DNA of 64,000 nucleotides from Streptomyces sp. man185 (GTDB taxonomy: Bacteria > Actinomycetota > Actinomycetes > Streptomycetales > Streptomycetaceae): contig NTHE01000018.1 of the NCBI GenBank assembly GCA_002551355.1, positions 1-64,000 of the forward strand, in the 5' to 3' direction. Within the stretch, counting starts at the first letter, position 1. Each line of letters opens with the position of its first letter. Below, piece by piece: positions 50,748 to 60,200 of this stretch. The translations under genes were made by a program, and so were the position numbers. The notes under the pieces were generated by a model. The model searched no databases and was not told the origin of the DNA. It saw only the letters and a program-made list of their open reading frames with translations.

Positions 50748-51389
50748 ATGGCAGTACAGCGTGTTGGTGACACGGAACGGGCACACCCGACACCGCCGGA
50801 AGGGCTCAAGAGCCGGGACCGGATTCTGTGGGCCGCCTCGACGATGCTGAGCGAGGGGGCGGGAGCGGCGCTGAGCGTGCGCGCCGTGGCCGAGCGGGCG
50901 GGGGTGAGCACGGGGTCCCTGCGGCATCACTTCCCCACGCAACGCGCGCTCATGGACGCCATGTTGAAGGTCGTCTTCGATCTCGTCCTGCCGGAGGCCG
51001 GCTTCCGGGACACGACCATCCCCCCGCGTGACCGCCTGCTCGGCTGCGTACAGGGTCTCCTCGTACCGCCGGACAGCACGCTGGGCGCGCGCGAGGCGTG
51101 GCTGACGGTGCACGAGCGGTACATCGCGTCGGAGCCCACCCAGGCGATGCGGGCGGAGTACCAGGCGATGCAGAGCGAGGTGAACCGCCGCGTAGAGGAG
51201 TGCCTGAACGTGCTGGTCGAGGAGGGGGCGCTGCCCGCCGGGGACACCACACGGCGCGCGCGGTTCCTGCTGACGCTGGCCAACGGTGTCGCGATCGAGC
51301 AGGTGCTGCCGAGCGAGGACGCGCACATCGCCACCGAGCTGGACATGCTCCGCACCGGCGTCGACCTCGTCCTGGACAACCGGATCTGA
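50748..51389 (+). CDS. TetR-family transcriptional regulator
   Basis: 213 residues. Helix-turn-helix KSRDRILWAASTMLSEGAGA, SVRAVAERAGVSTGSLRHHF; a helical ligand domain follows with ARFLLTLANGVAIEQVL. The N-terminal 25 residues are polar. It is convergent with the membrane protein at 51421; no divergent partner marks a target. Confidence 0.85.
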   Translation: MAVQRVGDTERAHPTPPEGLKSRDRILWAASTMLSEGAGAALSVRAVAERAGVSTGSLRHHFPTQRALMDAMLKVVFDLVLPEAGFRDTTIPPRDRLLGCVQGLLVPPDSTLGAREAWLTVHERYIASEPTQAMRAEYQAMQSEVNRRVEECLNVLVEEGALPAGDTTRRARFLLTLANGVAIEQVLPSEDAHIATELDMLRTGVDLVLDNRI

Positions 51390-51420
51390 GACGGGCGGCC
51401 CCGCCCGCCCGCTGCGTGCG

Positions 51421-52077
51421 TCAGGTACCGGCTCCACCGTCCAGGAGCCAGTGGTAACGCATCCGCATGGCACGCTCGACCGCGCCGAACGCCGCACCGA
51501 GGCCGAGCGTGACGTTCAGCCATACCGGCAGCCGCAACGGCGACTCGAAGGTGCCCAACGACTCGGCGATGGCCGGGATTTCGGAGATCGGCTGCGCGGC
51601 CTGGAGCAGGTTGAGGCCGACCCCGATGAGCAGGAGCACCACCGACACGGCCCCGACGAGAGCACTGGCACCCGGATGCTCGCGGGCGAAGTTCATGCGT
51701 CGCCCCTCCCCCGAGCGGGGGTCGGGGACGAGCCGCCTCTCCGAGCCGTCGTCCGCGACGAAGTGGCAGCGGCGCATGCCCACCTCGCTCCGGCGGACCT
51801 CGACGTTCCCGCCGGGGACGGGAAAGCGCGCCGGGAGCTTCGACTCGGCTTCGCAGAACCCGTCGCGGTACAGCCGGGCCCGGACCACGCCCGACTCGGG
51901 GTCGCCGCCGTGCCTGACCTCCACCGTGTACGTCGCGGAGAGGCCGCCGCCCACCGGCAGCGCGATGGAGAGGAGCGAGCGCCGGGTCATCTGCCACCAG
52001 CGGAAGGGCTTCAGCGGCTTCCCGTCGCCCGTCTTCACCCGGCGCTCAAGTCGTCGGTCGTTCCAGCTCGACCCCAT
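51421..52077 (-). CDS. Membrane protein of unknown function
   Basis: 218 residues from ATG 52077 (an upstream Met at 52107 lacks support). Two hydrophobic stretches: SALVGAVSVVLLLIGVGLNLL near residue 150 and LPVWLNVTLGLGAAFGAVERA near residue 190. A soluble N-terminal domain with beta strands (GGLSATYTVEVRHGG, EVRRSEVGMRRCHFVADDG) precedes them. The upstream sequence 52100-52160 is AT-rich with TTACTAGTACGG and repeated GTTAGT, a likely promoter/operator. Not recognised. Confidence 0.55.
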   Translation of the reverse strand: MGSSWNDRRLERRVKTGDGKPLKPFRWWQMTRRSLLSIALPVGGGLSATYTVEVRHGGDPESGVVRARLYRDGFCEAESKLPARFPVPGGNVEVRRSEVGMRRCHFVADDGSERRLVPDPRSGEGRRMNFAREHPGASALVGAVSVVLLLIGVGLNLLQAAQPISEIPAIAESLGTFESPLRLPVWLNVTLGLGAAFGAVERAMRMRYHWLLDGGAGT

Positions 52078-52198
52078 GGTGACGCCCTCCCTGATCGCGA
52101 CCAGCACGGTGTGCTACTTGGACCTTCCGATCCAAACTAACACACCGTACTAGTAACGCACTGTGATCAGAGAGAGCCGTCAGGGGCGGGTCGGCGGG

Positions 52199-53434
52199 TC
52201 AGCAGTTGCCGTTCGTCCTCTTGTCCGCGAACCGGGCCGCGAGCCAGTTCTGCACGTTGAACGCCTCGGTGATCACGCCGGAGACGTGCTCCCCGAGCAC
52301 GATCGTGCGCCAGTCCACCGTCCCGCCCTTCGCGCACCAGTCGGAGCGCAGCCCCTTGCCCAGGGAGTACGGAATCAGCTCGTCGCCGAGCGCGTGGTAC
52401 AGGTACACCGGGTGGTCCGGGGCGCGGGTGCCGAGGTCGGACTCGTCCAGGCGCTTCTGCCACTGCGGGGTCGCGAGCGGGTCGCTCGTCGTGAGATCCG
52501 AGATCTTCTCGAAGGACCCGACGGCCGAGCCGAGAATCACGCAGTTGTTGCGGAGGAACGAGATCAGTTCCCTGCCCTTCGGGTTCAGATAGCCGTCGAG
52601 CTTCAGTTCCGGGTAGGCCGCGTCCTGGCCCGCCGCCGCCATGAACAGCAGCCCCGATCCGTACGAGCCGTTGTGCACCGGCACCAGTTTCTCCAGGTGC
52701 GCGGGGACGCCGCCGGTCGCGGTGCCCTTCACGTTCAGCTCGGGGGCGTACGACTTCTTCAGCTCGGCGGCCCAGGAGGACGCCTGGCCGCCCTGCGAGT
52801 AGCCGACGATCCCGACGGGCGACTCGGCGCTCAGGCCGGAGGCTGCGGCGGCCGGGATGCGCTGGGCGGCGCGGGCCGCGTCCAGCACGGCGTGACCGGC
52901 GGAGCGCCCGGCGACGTAGGTGTGGTCGCCCGCCGTGCCCAGGCCCTCGTAGTCGGTGACGACGACGGCCCAGCCGCGCCAGGTGTACTGCTGGATCAGG
53001 TTGGCCTCCATCGCCGTGCCCTTGGGCAGGTTGGCGCTGGGGGCGCAGGAGTCGGCGAGGCCGACGGTGCCGACCGCGTAGGTGATGAGCGGGCGCGGGC
53101 CCTTCCTGCCGTCCTGCGGAACGATCACGGTGCCGGTGACGGTGTTGGGCTCACCGAGTGCGGAGGTGGAGCGGTAGCTGATCTTCCACGCCTTGGTGAG
53201 AGTCGGCTGCCCGGGGAGCGGGTGGAACGCAGACCCGGTGACGTCCAGCAGGTCGCCGGGCTTCTCGGCGGTCGCCCTGTGGCTTCCGGCAGGGGCGGGG
53301 CCGGCGGCTGTGGCTGCGGTGGCGGGCAGTGCGGCCACGGTCACGGCGAGCGCGGTCAGGGCCTGGGCCAGGGCGCGCGAGATGCGGAGCCGTGAACGGG
53401 GGTGATGAGGGTGGGGGTGGGGCTGCGGGTGCAT
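52199..53434 (-). CDS. Secreted lipase (alpha/beta hydrolase, LIP family)
   Basis: 411 residues with a signal peptide: His/Pro-rich start, basic RSRLRIS, hydrophobic ALTALAVTVAALPATA, cleavage after ATA. The alpha/beta hydrolase has the nucleophile elbow VGIVGYSQGGQASSWA, VTDYEGLGT, the Asp region YLYHALGDELIPY and a C-terminal His in GEHVSG. Cys pairs (ADSCAPS, NNCVIL, DWCAKG) suggest disulfides. The pattern matches secretory lipases that hydrolyse triacylglycerols or other esters outside the cell. Confidence 0.87.
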   Translation of the reverse strand: MHPQPHPHPHHPRSRLRISRALAQALTALAVTVAALPATAATAAGPAPAGSHRATAEKPGDLLDVTGSAFHPLPGQPTLTKAWKISYRSTSALGEPNTVTGTVIVPQDGRKGPRPLITYAVGTVGLADSCAPSANLPKGTAMEANLIQQYTWRGWAVVVTDYEGLGTAGDHTYVAGRSAGHAVLDAARAAQRIPAAAASGLSAESPVGIVGYSQGGQASSWAAELKKSYAPELNVKGTATGGVPAHLEKLVPVHNGSYGSGLLFMAAAGQDAAYPELKLDGYLNPKGRELISFLRNNCVILGSAVGSFEKISDLTTSDPLATPQWQKRLDESDLGTRAPDHPVYLYHALGDELIPYSLGKGLRSDWCAKGGTVDWRTIVLGEHVSGVITEAFNVQNWLAARFADKRTNGNC

Positions 53435-53532
53435 GCGGCTCTCCCGACGGTCCGGTGGGGCAGGAGTATGGGGCAGAGATGGTGGACCGGACGGTAGTGA
53501 CCCGCGAGTAGGTCCGGCGCTGACCGGGAAGC

Positions 53533-54627
53533 TCAGCTTTGCTGACTCCGTGTCTCATGAAGCGCCGGCCCCTTCGGCGTCCCCGGTTCGTGCGTCAGCA
53601 GCCGGTAGGCCCCCGGCGTGGTGCCGGTCCAGCGGCGGAAGGCCCGGTGGAATGCGGTGTCCTCGGAGAATCCGAGTCGCGCCGCCAGCTCCGCGATCGG
53701 CTCGTTGCCCTCGGCCAGACCGACGATGGCCGCGTCCCGGCGCACGGTGTCCTTCAGCTCCTTGTACGAGGTCCCGTCGGCGGCGAGGCGGCGGCGCAGC
53801 GTGGCCGGGCTCACGGCCAACCGGGCCGCTGTCTCCCCGAGTTCGGGCAGCCGGGGCGAGTCCCCGAGCGCCCGTACCAGCGCCCGCCGCACCTGCTCGG
53901 CGACCGTCGTCCCGTACGCCCGGCGGCTCAGCAGCTCGAAGGGGGCCCGCCGCAGCATCAGCGCGAGATCGGCCTCGTCCCGCACCAGCGGCGCGCCCAG
54001 GTGGTGGGCGGCGAACCCGGCCCCGGTGCGCTCGGCCCCGAAGCGCACGGGGCAGCCGAACAGCTGCTGGTACTCGTCCGCGTACGGCGGCGGCGGAAAG
54101 GCGAAGGTGGCCCAGCGCAGGGCGATCCGGCGGCCGATCAGCCAACTGCACAGCCGGTGCCAGATGATGACCAGGCACTCCGCGAGGAACCGTTCCTCCT
54201 CGGCGGTGAAGTCGTTGCGGACGATGAACGCGGCTTCCTCGCCCGCCCGGTGTGCTCCCCTCTCCGGACCGCCCCGTTCCAGCAGCAGGTCCGGGCCGCC
54301 CGGGAACAGGCCGTAGAAGCGGACCCCGCGCTCCATCGCCGCCCCGAGGTCCCGGCAGTGCAGCGAGGCCTGGCACATCATCGCGAAGGTGCCGGGGCGG
54401 CTCGGCTGCGGCCCGAGCCCCAGGAACTCGTCGTCGGTCAGCGCGTACAGCGCGTGGAAGAGGCGGATGAACTGGGCGGTGGTGACCCGTGCGCGAGCGT
54501 CGCCGAGCAGCAGCGGCGGTATCTGGGCGGCCTGGAGCAGGGGCACGATGTCCACCCCGCCGCGCCGCACCCCGCTCAGCAGCGCCCGAACCTGGTGCAC
54601 GGTGATCGTCCGCCTGGCCATGGTCAT
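53533..54627 (-). CDS. AraC-family regulator (OruR-like)
   Basis: 364 residues. N-terminal arabinose-binding-like domain (residues 1-190, YALTDDEFLGLGPQPSRPG, FAMMCQASLHCRDLG), then the AraC C-terminal pair of helix-turn-helices: LAVSPATLRRRLAADGTSYK and PIAELAARLGFSEDTAFHRA, FRRWTGTTPGAYR. The OruR/ArgR-type group often regulates amino acid or fatty-acid genes. It is divergent from the acyl-CoA synthetase across 110 bp, so it likely controls it. Confidence 0.87.
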   Translation of the reverse strand: MTMARRTITVHQVRALLSGVRRGGVDIVPLLQAAQIPPLLLGDARARVTTAQFIRLFHALYALTDDEFLGLGPQPSRPGTFAMMCQASLHCRDLGAAMERGVRFYGLFPGGPDLLLERGGPERGAHRAGEEAAFIVRNDFTAEEERFLAECLVIIWHRLCSWLIGRRIALRWATFAFPPPPYADEYQQLFGCPVRFGAERTGAGFAAHHLGAPLVRDEADLALMLRRAPFELLSRRAYGTTVAEQVRRALVRALGDSPRLPELGETAARLAVSPATLRRRLAADGTSYKELKDTVRRDAAIVGLAEGNEPIAELAARLGFSEDTAFHRAFRRWTGTTPGAYRLLTHEPGTPKGPALHETRSQQS

Positions 54628-54737
54628 GACGGTAGCGGGCCTGAGCGCCAGGGTCAGCGGTGCTGACGTGTCCTGTCATCCCCCGGACGCCGTCCCCCTC
54701 CCTAGCGTCGGACGTACCGTGACCCTGGAGGCGCCCG

Positions 54738-56663
54738 ATGCCCGAGCCCGACGCCCTCTCGTCCCCGTACCCCTCCGCTTCCCCCGGCACCGCCGCTCTG
54801 CCGCCCACGCTCGCCGCGCTCGCGGACTGGGCGGGCGCGCGCTACGGCGGCCGACCCGCCCTGCGCTTCCGCTCCCCCGACGAGCCGAAGGGGTGGCAGG
54901 AGGTCTCGTACGGACAACTGCGCACCCTGGTCCGGACCGTGGCGCGCGGCCTGATGGGCCTGGACGTCGCGCCGGGCGACCGGGTGGCGATCCTCGCGGA
55001 GACCCGGCCGGAGTGGACGTACGCCCACCTCGGCGTGCTCACGGCGGGCGCGGTGATGGTGCCCGTGTACCCGACGGCGGGGGACGAGGAGGTGGTGTGG
55101 GTCCTGGGCGACTCCGGCGCCACCGTGGTGATCTGCGAGGACGCCGTACAGGCGGCGAAGGTCGAGCGGCTGCGCGACCGGCTGCCCGGGGTCCGCGCCG
55201 TCGTGCTGATGTCCGGGGCCACGGAGGAGAGCCTCGCACTGCTCGGACTCCCCGGTCCGGACGCCGAACCCGCGCCCGTCGCCCACGGCACACCCGACGC
55301 CTCCGACCCGCTCGACGACCTCGACGCGCGGATCGCCGCCCGGAGCGCCGACGACCTCGCGACCATCGTCTACACCTCCGGCACCACCGGCCCGCCCAAG
55401 GGCTGCCGGGTCACGCACGGCAACATCGCCGCCGTCCGCGACGGCACCCTCGACCTCATCCCCTCCGAGGAGGGCGACAGCACGTACCTGTACCTGCCGC
55501 TCGCCCACACCATGGCGCAGCTCGTCGAGTTCAAGACGCTGCTCCAGGGCACGACGCTCATCTACTTCGGCGGCCGGATCGAGGATGTGGTCGCAGAACT
55601 CTCCGAGGCCCGCCCCACCCATCTGCCGTCCGTGCCGAGGCTGTTCGAGAAGGTGCACTCCGTGGTCCTGTCCCTCGCGGAGGGGCAGGAGGGGGGCCGG
55701 GAACGCTTCGAGGAGGCGGTACGGACCGGGGTCGCGGTCGCGGAGCTGCGCGAGCGCGGCGAGGAGCCGGACGCCGAGCTGGCGCGGGCCTGGCGGGAGG
55801 CCGACGAGCGGCTGTTCTCCCTGGTGCGGGGCGCGTTCGGCGGACGACTGAAGTGGGCGCTGACCGGGGCGGCGCCGATCGCGCCCGCGACGCTGGACTT
55901 CCTGCGCGCCTGCGGCATCGCGATCTTCGAGGGGTACGGGATGACCGAGTCCGGCGGGGTGATCTCCCTCAACCACCCGGCCGCTCTCCGCTACGGCTCC
56001 GTGGGCCGCCCGATGCCCGGCTGCGAGGTCCGGATCGACAGCCCGGGGCGCGATGGGGGCGGGGACGGAGCGGGCGGCGGCGTCGGTCCGGGCGTGGAGG
56101 GCGAGGTCCTCACCCGCGGCCCGCACGTCTTCGGCGGCTACCACGGCGACCCGGCGGCCACCTCGGCCGTGCTGGACGCCGACGGCTGGCTGCGCACCGG
56201 GGACCTCGGGCGCCTCGACGAGGACGGCTATCTCTTCATCACCGGCCGCCGCAAGGACCTGATCATCACCTCCGGCGGCAAGAACCTCACGCCCACGCTC
56301 ACCGAGTTCGCCCTCCAGCGGTCCCGGTTCGTCTCGCGCGCGGTGATGGTCGGCGACCGGCGTCCGCACCCGGTCGCCCTGATCACGCTCGACACCGACG
56401 AACTGCGCGGCTGGGCGGAGCGGGAGGGCGTCCCTCTCGGCCCGCGTCCGGCCCGGGACGAGCGGGTGCGGGAGCTGGTCCAGGAAGCGGTCGACGCGGC
56501 GAACGCGCAGCTCTCCCGCCCGGCCCGGATCCGCGCCTTCGCCCTGCTCGACGAGGACTTCGACGTGACGGGCGGCCTGCTCACCCCGAGCCTCAAGGTC
56601 CGCCGCCCCGCCGTCCTCGCCCGCTACGCGCGGGAGATCGACGCACTGTACGGGCCGGGGTGA
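54738..56663 (+). CDS. Long-chain acyl-CoA synthetase (FadD15-like)
   Basis: 641 residues. Activates fatty acids to acyl-CoA through acyl-AMP. Motifs: VPVYPTAGDEEV, the phosphate loop IVYTSGTTGPPKGC, the central FEGYGMTESGGVISL, LRTGDLGRLDEDGYLFITGR and the C-terminal Lys region SGGKNLTPTLTEF. The length and the inserted region after AEGQEGGRERFEE match the FadD15 group. Divergent from the AraC gene. Confidence 0.92.
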   Translation: MPEPDALSSPYPSASPGTAALPPTLAALADWAGARYGGRPALRFRSPDEPKGWQEVSYGQLRTLVRTVARGLMGLDVAPGDRVAILAETRPEWTYAHLGVLTAGAVMVPVYPTAGDEEVVWVLGDSGATVVICEDAVQAAKVERLRDRLPGVRAVVLMSGATEESLALLGLPGPDAEPAPVAHGTPDASDPLDDLDARIAARSADDLATIVYTSGTTGPPKGCRVTHGNIAAVRDGTLDLIPSEEGDSTYLYLPLAHTMAQLVEFKTLLQGTTLIYFGGRIEDVVAELSEARPTHLPSVPRLFEKVHSVVLSLAEGQEGGRERFEEAVRTGVAVAELRERGEEPDAELARAWREADERLFSLVRGAFGGRLKWALTGAAPIAPATLDFLRACGIAIFEGYGMTESGGVISLNHPAALRYGSVGRPMPGCEVRIDSPGRDGGGDGAGGGVGPGVEGEVLTRGPHVFGGYHGDPAATSAVLDADGWLRTGDLGRLDEDGYLFITGRRKDLIITSGGKNLTPTLTEFALQRSRFVSRAVMVGDRRPHPVALITLDTDELRGWAEREGVPLGPRPARDERVRELVQEAVDAANAQLSRPARIRAFALLDEDFDVTGGLLTPSLKVRRPAVLARYAREIDALYGPG

Positions 56664-56765
56664 GGAAGGGGGGCGGAAGGGAATCGGGCCCCGCGTGGCG
56701 GCGGCGCGAGGGCTCATGGCTGAATACCCCCATCACACAGCGACTCAGGGGTGGGGGCACCACAC

Positions 56766-58193
56766 ATGACCGGACACACCGCTCGGACCAGACGTTTCGC
56801 CGTACTGGCCGCGACCGCCGCGATGACCGTCGCCGCGACCACGCTGTCCGGGGGGACGGCACAGGCCACGGCGCTGCCGGTACCGCAGGACATCAACGGG
56901 GACGGATACCGGGACGTCGTCGTCCCCGCGCCCGGTGCCACCGTCGCCGGGAAGCCGTACGCCGGGGCCGTCGTCGTGCTCTACGGGTCGGCCACGGGCG
57001 TCTCCGCCGCCAAGCGTGCCGTGATCACGCAGGACTCGCCGGGTGTTCCGGGGGCGGCCGAGGAGGGAGACGCCTTCGGGTCGTCGATCGCCGTCGCGGA
57101 CCTCGACAAGGACGGGTTCGCGGACGTCGTGGTCGGATCGCCGCACGAGAAGGTCGGCTCCACCGCGTCGGCCGGCGCGGCCACCGTGCTGTGGGGCGGC
57201 AAGAAGGGCCCGGTCTCCGGGGTGGCGCTGCCGACGCTGCTGGAGGAGCAGGGGCAGGCGGGGCGGGACGTCGCCGCCTGGTCCGGCCCCGACGGGGCGC
57301 AGGTCCTCGTCGTGAACCACAACAACGCCACTCGTCTGACGGGACCGTTCAAGCGGTCCGGGCAGCTCGTCGCCTCGTCCTACCTGCACGACGAGACCGG
57401 CTTCATGAACGCCGCGGCCTACGGGGACCTGAACGGCGACGGGGCCGCCGACCGCGTCCTCGTCAACGGTCGCATGGGCGGCCGGAGCGGCGGAAGCGTC
57501 TACGTCAACTCCTCCTGGGAGGAGATCAACCGGCTGCACGGCGGCGACGGACTCTTCGCGGCGGCCGGGGACGTCAACGGGGACGGTTACGGGGACGTCG
57601 TGCTCGGCGACCCCGACGATCCGCACCCGGTGGAGGGACCCATCGGCCACCTCGGCGGGGCGGTGCACGTGTGGTTCGGGTCGGCGAGCGGCGTCGCGTA
57701 CGACAAGGCGCCGATGACCATTCACCAGGACACGGCGGGAGTGCCCGGCGGCGGGGAGCGGTACGACGCGTTCGGGGCGTCCCTCGCGGTCGTGGATCTG
57801 AACGGCGACGGGGCGGCCGAGATCATCGTCGGGACGCCCGGAGAGGCGATCGGCAGCAAGGTGGCTGCCGGCGGCGTGGTGGTCGTTCCCGGCCGTCGTA
57901 CGGGTCAACTCGGATCAGGCTCGTACGCGTTCACCCAGGACACCGCCGGGGTGCCGGGCGGGGCGGAGGCCGGGGACCGGTTCGGCTCGACGGTGAGCGC
58001 CGGGGACCTGAACCGGGACGGGCGGCCCGACCTCGTGGTGGGCGCGGGGTGGGAGAACGACCAGGGCGCGGTGTGGGTGCTGCCCGGCGGCGCGTCCGGC
58101 CCCCTCCCCGCGTCGTCGGCCTCCTTCGGCCCCGCATCTCTCGGGCTGCCGAAAGTCAACGGGCTGCTCCTGGGTGGCGATCACCGGCAGTGA
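56766..58193 (+). CDS. Secreted FG-GAP/VCBS repeat protein
   Basis: 475 residues from ATG 56766. A Sec signal peptide (TARTRR, FAVLAATAAMTVAATTL, cleavage after TAQA near 34) is followed by about six FG-GAP repeats with the calcium-binding DxNxDGxxD loop: DINGDGYRD, DLDKDGFAD, DLNGDGAAD, DVNGDGYGD, DLNGDGAAE and DLNRDGRPD. These fold into a beta-propeller like integrin-alpha heads. Function is probably binding at the surface or outside. Standalone, ends at a strong hairpin. Confidence 0.88.
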   Translation: MTGHTARTRRFAVLAATAAMTVAATTLSGGTAQATALPVPQDINGDGYRDVVVPAPGATVAGKPYAGAVVVLYGSATGVSAAKRAVITQDSPGVPGAAEEGDAFGSSIAVADLDKDGFADVVVGSPHEKVGSTASAGAATVLWGGKKGPVSGVALPTLLEEQGQAGRDVAAWSGPDGAQVLVVNHNNATRLTGPFKRSGQLVASSYLHDETGFMNAAAYGDLNGDGAADRVLVNGRMGGRSGGSVYVNSSWEEINRLHGGDGLFAAAGDVNGDGYGDVVLGDPDDPHPVEGPIGHLGGAVHVWFGSASGVAYDKAPMTIHQDTAGVPGGGERYDAFGASLAVVDLNGDGAAEIIVGTPGEAIGSKVAAGGVVVVPGRRTGQLGSGSYAFTQDTAGVPGGAEAGDRFGSTVSAGDLNRDGRPDLVVGAGWENDQGAVWVLPGGASGPLPASSASFGPASLGLPKVNGLLLGGDHRQ

Positions 58194-58198
58194 CACGT

Positions 58199-58245
58199 GC
58201 GAGAAGCGGCGCCGGGTCTCGACGGGACCCGGCGCCGCTTCTCGC
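58199..58245. terminator. 20-bp perfect hairpin between convergent genes
   Basis: Positions 58199-58218 pair with 58226-58245 over a 7-nt loop. It ends both the FG-GAP gene and the HTTM operon. Confidence 0.85.
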
Positions 58246-58302
58246 GTACCGGGAGGCCGCTCACCGGTCGGGCACGTACGGGCCGGGCGTACCGGCCGCG
58301 CC

Positions 58303-59460
58303 TCAGGGACGCTCGTGTGCCGGAGATACGGGGCCGCCCTGCTTGGGCACCGCACCACGGGGCGACTCCGAGGCCTCGGGCGTCTGTGAGGTCTCGGGAG
58401 TCTGTGAGGTCTCCGGTAGCGGCTGCGGCTCCTCCGTGCGTCCGAGCGCCCTGCGGGCCAGCCTTGCGGCCGCGGTCCAGAAGCGGTCCGGCAGGAACAC
58501 CGCGTCGGCGATGATCATCGCGCCCGAGAACAGAGGCAGGCCCATGACCACCGCGATGCCGATGTGCATGCCGAGCAGCATCGTCAGGACCGGGTACTTG
58601 AGTCTGCCGAACAGCACGAACGGGAAGGCGACCTGGAGGAGCACGGTCAGGTAGCCGACGACCGCGAGGGCGAGCGCCTGGTCGTCCGCCCAGTGGGAGA
58701 GCGCAGGCCACGGCTGGAAGAGGTCGAGGTTCAGGACGTAATGCAGCGCGGTTCCGGCTCCCCAGGTGCCGCCCTGCACCTTGTAGAGGCCCGCGGCGCC
58801 GTAGAGGAAGCAGACCTGGACGCCGATCACGAGGAGCCCGCAGTTGTGCACGACCGTGACCAAGGTGCGCCGTGCGGAGTCGAGTTGGGGCGGGAGCGCG
58901 AGCCCGCGTCGGCCGATGCCGGCCCGACGGGCCCTCATGGCGTCCAGGGACCAGCGGCGGCCGGACGCGGTGAGGACGAGGTAGAGCGACATCAGCAGGA
59001 CGAGGTTGTCGCCGCCGTCCGTCATGAAGATCGACCGCGCGTGGAACGAGACGACGACGACGGCGAAGAGCACGGAGACGGCGCGGGTCCGCCACCCCAG
59101 CAGGAACAGGGCACTGACGACGAGCGCCGCCGCGTAACAGAGTTCGAAGTAGAGGCGGCTGTCGGAGAGGGTCAGCACACTGACCCAGCCGGTCTGGTCG
59201 AAGAGCTGCCGGGCCAGGTCCGGGGTCCACGGCGATCCGGGGCCCCAGATCTCGTCGCGGTGCGGGAACTCCCGCACCAGGAAGACGAGATAGAGCAGGC
59301 CGTATCCGATGCGCAGTACCGACATCGAGTAGAGGGAGAGGGGGCGTTCGGTCAGCAGCGCCCACGCTTGGCGCGCCGCGCCCGTCACGCGTACCAGCGG
59401 GCCGGCCGGGGCGGTGGCCGACGCGGGCGGACAGGTCGGGCCGTTGGCCGGCTCAGGCAT
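58303..59460 (-). CDS. HTTM-domain membrane protein (SdpB/VKGC-like)
   Basis: 385 residues, several transmembrane helices with the HTTM pattern: VLRIGYGLLYLVFLVREFPH, HARSIFMTDGGDNLVLLMSL, FLYGAAGLYKVQGGTWGAGT (the conserved K-x-W-x-G turn) and LGMHIGIAVVMGLPLFSGAM. HTTM domains are the membrane part of vitamin K-dependent carboxylases and of SdpB in Bacillus, which helps mature the SDP toxin. The C-terminal 45 residues are proline/glutamine-rich. The start overlaps the DUF5819 gene by 8 bp. Confidence 0.85.
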   Translation of the reverse strand: MPEPANGPTCPPASATAPAGPLVRVTGAARQAWALLTERPLSLYSMSVLRIGYGLLYLVFLVREFPHRDEIWGPGSPWTPDLARQLFDQTGWVSVLTLSDSRLYFELCYAAALVVSALFLLGWRTRAVSVLFAVVVVSFHARSIFMTDGGDNLVLLMSLYLVLTASGRRWSLDAMRARRAGIGRRGLALPPQLDSARRTLVTVVHNCGLLVIGVQVCFLYGAAGLYKVQGGTWGAGTALHYVLNLDLFQPWPALSHWADDQALALAVVGYLTVLLQVAFPFVLFGRLKYPVLTMLLGMHIGIAVVMGLPLFSGAMIIADAVFLPDRFWTAAARLARRALGRTEEPQPLPETSQTPETSQTPEASESPRGAVPKQGGPVSPAHERP

Positions 59461-60082
59461 CGGAGGTCACCTTCCACCAGGGCAGGAGCCGTGTTTCGGC
59501 GTTCTTCGTGGTGGCGGCACGGCGGTCGTGGTCCGTGCTGCCCTGAGCGGCCACGGGCAGGGTGACCACCCGGAGCTGGATGTTCTCGAACGGCTTGCCG
59601 TCCCGTTCGGCCACGCGGTCGGCGGCGATGTTGCGCAGGTAGCGCTGCATCATCACGGCCCGGTCCGAGCGCGAGAGGTCGTCGCCTCCATGGAGTTCGA
59701 CGTACGACGTCCAGGAGCGGCGCAGCATGTTCTGCGTGGTGTGGCTCGGGAAGGCGTTGTGCTCGATGGCGGAGGCGTCCACGGCGGTCAGGTCGACCCA
59801 GTCGCTGACCCGGACGGAACCGTCCGGGGCCGTATGCGCGGTCCGCGCGGAGATCTGCCGGTTCACGGAGTCCGGATCCGGTGCGAACAGCCGCCAGTTC
59901 TGTTCGAAGAGCGGGTAGATCCAGGCGTCCACCTGGGAGTTGAAGCGCTGCGACACCGTATTCGACGGGGCCACGTGCAAGAACACCAGGCCGATGTGGG
60001 CCAGGGCCGTGGCCAGGCAGAGCGCCACGGCGGTGTTGAGGACTCTTCTGCGTACATGTTCCGTCGTGACTCCACCCAGCAC
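59453..60082 (-). CDS. DUF5819 protein (SdpA-like)
   Basis: 209 residues. A single N-terminal helix (LNTAVALCLATALAHIGLVFLHV) anchors a soluble domain with YPLFEQNWRLFAPDP, the hallmark of DUF5819, then SDWVDLTAVDASAIEHN and WTSYVELHGG. DUF5819 and SdpA share the short, one-helix plan with an F-x-Q-x-W-x-x-F motif; I do not claim homology beyond that. The gene overlaps the HTTM gene, so the two are likely one complex. It follows the ice-binding-like gene by 118 bp. Confidence 0.82.
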   Translation of the reverse strand: MLGGVTTEHVRRRVLNTAVALCLATALAHIGLVFLHVAPSNTVSQRFNSQVDAWIYPLFEQNWRLFAPDPDSVNRQISARTAHTAPDGSVRVSDWVDLTAVDASAIEHNAFPSHTTQNMLRRSWTSYVELHGGDDLSRSDRAVMMQRYLRNIAADRVAERDGKPFENIQLRVVTLPVAAQGSTDHDRRAATTKNAETRLLPWWKVTSDA

Positions 60083-60200
60083 GTGCCCCAGCCCCGCCCT
60101 GTTTCTCGTCGTCGTCCGTCTCGTGGAAGCGTGCGGCGGGGCAGGAGGACATGCCCCGCCGCACGCCGGTCATCCGGCAGCGCGCGTGCCGCGCCGCCGG

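Noticed and set aside
54389..58654. Plus-strand open frame of 1421 codons
   Set aside because: It runs through the AraC, acyl-CoA synthetase, FG-GAP and HTTM genes in other frames. Its translation is Arg/Gly/Pro-rich with no motif; it is a GC shadow.
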